Positions 61,367 through 64,000 of a DNA stretch of 64,000 bases are shown piece after piece. Both the position numbers and the translations under genes were made by a program. Below the pieces are notes generated by a model. That model was not told where the DNA came from and did no database searches. It saw only the letters and a list, made by a program, of their open reading frames with translations. Position 1 is the first letter of the stretch; every line of letters begins with the position of its first letter. Source of the DNA: Candidatus Poribacteria bacterium WGA-3G (GTDB lineage Bacteria; Poribacteria; WGA-4E; WGA-3G); the NCBI GenBank assembly GCA_000406005.1, contig ASZN01000010.1, forward strand, positions 1 through 64,000, in the 5' to 3' direction.

Positions 61367-61816
61367 TCAATAATCCTCAATATTCTCATAAAAGTCAGTT
61401 TCTGGTAAGTATTCTTCCTCGTTAAGTTCGTCTTCCTCATGTGCCTCGTATTCGCGTAGGCTGAGGAGCGAATCTATCTCGCTCGGATTTTCCATGTAAA
61501 ATTTACAAATCCACCCATCACCTTCCGGGAAACGGTTAAGAAGCTCAATATCATCTTCGAGAGCAGTATTAATTTTATAAACTTCACCGCTTATAGGTGC
61601 GTAGATGTAGTGGTTCTGTCCATCCGATGTCTCAATCCGTCCGATTATCTCTCCTTGCTCGTATTCATCAAGCTGCGGTAAATCCACAAAAACGATGTCG
61701 CCATAAACATCCTGAATCCGTTCGGTGATTCCGACACTACACTCCCATGAATCTAAGTCGAGAATTTCAAGCCACTCGTGCGTTATCGTATACTTTATCT
61801 CCCAATTTTTCACCAC
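61367..61816 (-). CDS. GcvH-like protein lacking the lipoyl lysine
   Basis: A 149-residue protein. The GTG at 61816 is chosen because GGAGG lies 7 nt upstream, inside the longer reading from 61837. The fold matches glycine cleavage H protein: YTITHEWLEIL, CSVGITERIQDVYGDIVFVDLP, EQGEIIGRIE and IYAPISGEVYKIN. In true H proteins the lipoyl Lys lies in ExVK; here the equivalent residues are ETSD, so Asp65 occupies the Lys position and no Lys lies nearby. A very acidic tail follows (EYEAHEEDELNEEEYLPE). It cannot carry lipoate in the usual way. No gcvT or gcvP lies near. Confidence 0.75.
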   Translation of the reverse strand: MVKNWEIKYTITHEWLEILDLDSWECSVGITERIQDVYGDIVFVDLPQLDEYEQGEIIGRIETSDGQNHYIYAPISGEVYKINTALEDDIELLNRFPEGDGWICKFYMENPSEIDSLLSLREYEAHEEDELNEEEYLPETDFYENIEDY

Positions 61817-61848
61817 GAATATTCCTCCGTCAAACATGATGAATTCGG

Positions 61849-62445
61849 TTAAGTTAGGATTCCATAGCCTTGAAGTTGTGAGTGGAAGGTGTCGAGCGTA
61901 CTCCGTCGGATCTGCATCTCCACAACAGGATCCGGGTCGTATTTAATATCGACGACCTTCCCGCCCAAACGTTTGCAAAGGTTAACAACATTCCCGATAT
62001 TTGTGTAATCGACTCTTAGACACAATTTTTCATAAAAAGTCCTAATTTCAATTGCTGCATTACTGAAGCAGTCTCTTGCGCATTGTCCGTAAGCGCGAAT
62101 TAATCCGCCAACACCGAGGTTGATACCGCCATAATATCGTGCCACAACACAGACAACATTAGATAGATCGTAAGCACGAATAGCGGAAAGGATAGGGGGC
62201 CCCGCTGAATGCGTAGGTTCTCCTGCATCTGTCGCATATTCACGTCGCGTGCTGCCGCTACCGATACTGTAAGCATAACAGTAGTGGGAGGCGCGTGGAT
62301 TCCGTTCTTCGACTTCGGCGAGAATTTTTTTCACTGAGGTCTGTGTCCGGACAAATGTCGCCTCTCCAAAAAATCGAGATTTCTTTACAACGTGATGTGA
62401 GAGAGCAGTCCCCGCCACCGTTCTGTATTGGTCAAGATGTACCAC
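61849..62445 (-). CDS. IMPACT/YigZ family protein
   Basis: A 198-residue protein of the UPF0029/IMPACT family. KSRFFGEATFVRT, ASHYCYAYSIGSG, EPTHSAGPPILSAI and VVCVVARYYGGINLGVGGLIRAYGQ are the family landmarks, and the C-terminal DUF1949-like half (VDYTNIGNVVNLCKRLGG) follows. YigZ proteins are conserved across life but their biochemical role is unclear, with links to translation control in yeast and mammals. It is full length and lies 33 nt before the GcvH-like gene on the same strand, so the two may be cotranscribed. Confidence 0.85.
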   Translation of the reverse strand: MVHLDQYRTVAGTALSHHVVKKSRFFGEATFVRTQTSVKKILAEVEERNPRASHYCYAYSIGSGSTRREYATDAGEPTHSAGPPILSAIRAYDLSNVVCVVARYYGGINLGVGGLIRAYGQCARDCFSNAAIEIRTFYEKLCLRVDYTNIGNVVNLCKRLGGKVVDIKYDPDPVVEMQIRRSTLDTFHSQLQGYGILT

Positions 62446-62474
62446 AATTCAGCCTCTTTAGAGTCGTCCTATTT

Positions 62475-63590
62475 TTAGAAGGTTTGCCCAATTGAAAAGG
62501 TGTAGATGTTTTCGCCTTGGACGGTATGGATACGTTCCTCGGGCGTTGTAGTGGGTATGAACTGCGGTGTATAAGCAGCGTCAAATGTGATACCACCGAA
62601 TCGGAAACCGAGTCCAAAGCAGAAACCTTCAGCCTTCCAGAGGCGCTCCTCCGTTTCAAACGCAGCGGCTTCCAAAAGCAACACGGAAGCATAGCGCATT
62701 TCGGTGTGTCGGAGATACCCGATTCTGGCACCGATTCGGTTACGGTACCAGACCTCTGTACCGACATTTGTATGAATACCGTCTTGGAATGGCGGATGTA
62801 CATCAAAACCGATCCGTAAATCGACATCCGATATTTCACGCCGATAGGCGACACCTACAGCAATTGTCCGCGTTATCGTATCAGGGATAGAGACATCCGA
62901 AAAGGAGAGTCCGTTACTCAGATTTCTCGCGACGATACCGATGTGAATAGCATCACTTACTTGTTGAATGACTCCGATATTGTAAGCGTAACCGTGTCCC
63001 AAGTGCTCCACGCCATCTGTACCCGTCACCTTAGAACGCAGCCACTTCGTATCAATGCCAATAAGAGTATTCTCTAATATATGCAATCCGTAACTGAACC
63101 CGAGTGCCATGTTATTCTCAGGGAAACTGTTAAGAGCCTTTCCAAGATGGTTAACGCGTCGAAAACGTTCTTCTTGGAGGAACGAGAATGCCACTGCTAA
63201 CGTGCCGAATTGTCCGATGGGGAACGCACAGTTTACTGTTTCGATACCATAAGCGCGTTGTTCGTATTGGGCATAGTCTTCATAATTTGCGGTGAGGTTC
63301 GGTTTAGACAACAGTGTGATTGTCCGCGGAAATCGGGTTGCGTGGATAGCCAATTGGTTCATCTCTGTGGCGGCGACTCCAGCTGGATTGCTACTGACAG
63401 CGTTTGCACCGCGGCTCGTACTAACAAAACTGCCGCCCATTCCGTAATGCTCAGCTCCGATCAGTTGTTTAAGGAACCCATCCGCTGCAGCGGTTGTATT
63501 ATCTGCTGAAACTGCGTTACTGAAAATAGAAAAATAGAACACTAAAAAATAAAATAGAGCTGTTACAACACAATTGTGGACGTATTTCAC
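62475..63590 (-). CDS. Second PorV/PorQ-like outer-membrane protein
   Basis: A 371-residue secreted barrel protein. The GTG at 63590 is chosen because GAGGGA lies about 10 nt upstream and a signal peptide follows at once (VHNCVVTALFYFLVFYFSIF). The mature start GAEHYGMGGSFVSTSRGANAVSSNPAGVAATE is the PorV/PorQ-type signature (AxxxGMGG, then NPAG). Many strands follow, with YNIGVIQQVSDAIHIGIVARNL as a typical pair, and the protein ends in SIGQTF. Phe at the last position fits BAM-dependent insertion. It follows acpS by 56 nt. Confidence 0.72.
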   Translation of the reverse strand: MKYVHNCVVTALFYFLVFYFSIFSNAVSADNTTAAADGFLKQLIGAEHYGMGGSFVSTSRGANAVSSNPAGVAATEMNQLAIHATRFPRTITLLSKPNLTANYEDYAQYEQRAYGIETVNCAFPIGQFGTLAVAFSFLQEERFRRVNHLGKALNSFPENNMALGFSYGLHILENTLIGIDTKWLRSKVTGTDGVEHLGHGYAYNIGVIQQVSDAIHIGIVARNLSNGLSFSDVSIPDTITRTIAVGVAYRREISDVDLRIGFDVHPPFQDGIHTNVGTEVWYRNRIGARIGYLRHTEMRYASVLLLEAAAFETEERLWKAEGFCFGLGFRFGGITFDAAYTPQFIPTTTPEERIHTVQGENIYTFSIGQTF

Positions 63591-63646
63591 TTGTTCTTGT
63601 TCCCTCAGGCGAAAGAGATATTGGCGACATATCTCCATTTTAAGAG

Positions 63647-64000
63647 TTACGTAAAGTCGGGTGGAAACTGTGGATCCGCGTGTAAAGTGCAAAGTGTTAC
63701 CTGCGCGATAGCATACACATTTGTATGGGACATTGAAACGAATACGGAACTGATATTGCGTTCGTCAGCACAACGGCGCACCTCACCATATAGGACGATT
63801 TCAGGCTTTCCGGATACATCCGTTTGGATTTCTACATCTTGCCACCGCATACCTGTGGTGAGTCCGGTGCCGAGTGCCTTCAGTGTTGCTTCTTTAGCAG
63901 CAAAACGGGCGGCAAGCCGCCAGTATCGAGAAGGTGCGTCTCCACAATATGTGAGTTCCTGATGTGTGTAGATTCGGTGTTCAAATCGTGTGCCCCATCG
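63647..64000 (-). CDS. acpS: Holo-[acyl-carrier-protein] synthase, 5' end outside the window
   Basis: The reading stays open to the right edge of the window and shows AcpS motifs in order: RFEHRIYTHQELTYC, then RYWRLAARFAAKEATLKALG, then GMRWQDVEI, and VFVSMSHTNVYAIAQV. E and K in FAAKEA are the Mg and CoA contact residues. AcpS moves the 4'-phosphopantetheine arm from CoA to acyl carrier protein. An internal ATG at 63850 would give only 67 residues and drop the active-site motif, so it is not the start. The true N-terminus (with the conserved DIVEI-type Asp) is missing. Its C-terminus is slightly extended (CTLHADPQFPPDFT). Confidence 0.85.
   Translation of the reverse strand, partial: RWGTRFEHRIYTHQELTYCGDAPSRYWRLAARFAAKEATLKALGTGLTTGMRWQDVEIQTDVSGKPEIVLYGEVRRCADERNISSVFVSMSHTNVYAIAQVTLCTLHADPQFPPDFT

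Noticed and set aside
63647..63850. A complete 67-residue protein starting at the internal ATG 63850
   Set aside because: The same frame runs open to the window edge and carries the AcpS motifs upstream, so it is a truncated acpS.
1..64000. tRNA, rRNA, riboswitch or transposase genes
   Set aside because: I looked through the intergenic spaces for T-arm, rRNA and known switch patterns and for DDE or integrase-like readings and saw none; a covariance-model search would be needed to exclude small RNAs.

Overview
The window reads as chromosomal DNA of an uncultured Gram-negative-type bacterium of moderate GC. It carries lipoproteins, PorV-like outer-membrane proteins, large TPR proteins, a PhyH-family dioxygenase, a formylglycine-enzyme-like protein and many short intergenic repeats. 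That mix resembles Candidatus Poribacteria (sponge-associated and marine lineages); this is an inference from gene content, with no marker gene to prove it. No rRNA, tRNA, CRISPR array, transposase gene or prophage was seen. Coding density is high. Intergenic spaces hold sigma-70-like promoters, often with an extended -10 (TGnTATAAT), plus several families of short palindromic repeats.

Layout. 1-3.8 kb: an outer-membrane barrel, an SLBB polysaccharide export protein paired with a tandem Sm/Hfq-like protein, and a small zinc-ribbon gene pair. 3.9-10.1 kb: an amidohydrolase plus LPG-synthase-like membrane protein, an MFS transporter, and a PhyH - SUMF1-like - PorV-like operon. 10.4-18.6 kb: an enolase-superfamily enzyme, a winged-helix/AAA/nuclease protein, a thioredoxin-like protein with lipoprotein, an ELM1-like protein and a duplicated-domain secreted protein closed by a clear terminator. 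18.7-28.8 kb: a DegT aminotransferase, a DCC-LMF1 fusion, an inositol-phosphatase-type enzyme, a cyclase, then a tight housekeeping run cca - M50 protease - scpA - scpB - thrC. 28.9-36.4 kb: xylose isomerase, CstA, a glycine-rich repeat membrane protein, a small lipoprotein cluster that looks partly phage-derived, and aconitase.

36.6-50.4 kb: TPR protein, M20 amidohydrolase, vWA protein with a TonB-like N-terminus, Obg/DRG GTPase, secreted M28 peptidase, an internally deleted paralogue of the AAA/nuclease protein, HtrA lipoprotein protease, DinG-type helicase and a lipoprotein. 50.6-58 kb: a secreted M6 peptidase, a protein with zinc clusters at both ends, a flotillin-like protein with twelve 22-residue repeats, and a beta/gamma-crystallin-ThuA fusion. 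58-64 kb: SdiA-regulated-type protein, MqnD (futalosine menaquinone pathway), a Trm11-like methyltransferase, a GcvH-like protein lacking its lipoyl lysine, an IMPACT/YigZ protein, a second PorV-like protein and the 3' part of acpS.

Themes. The M28 and M6 peptidases share a C-terminal sorting-like domain and the window holds two PorV/PorQ-like barrels, suggesting a type IX-like export route. Several enzyme-like proteins lack a key residue of their family (SUMF1-like, thioredoxin-like, M28, GcvH-like). A MITE-like family with ends AGGACTTACGCA is present, one copy with a clean 7-bp target duplication.
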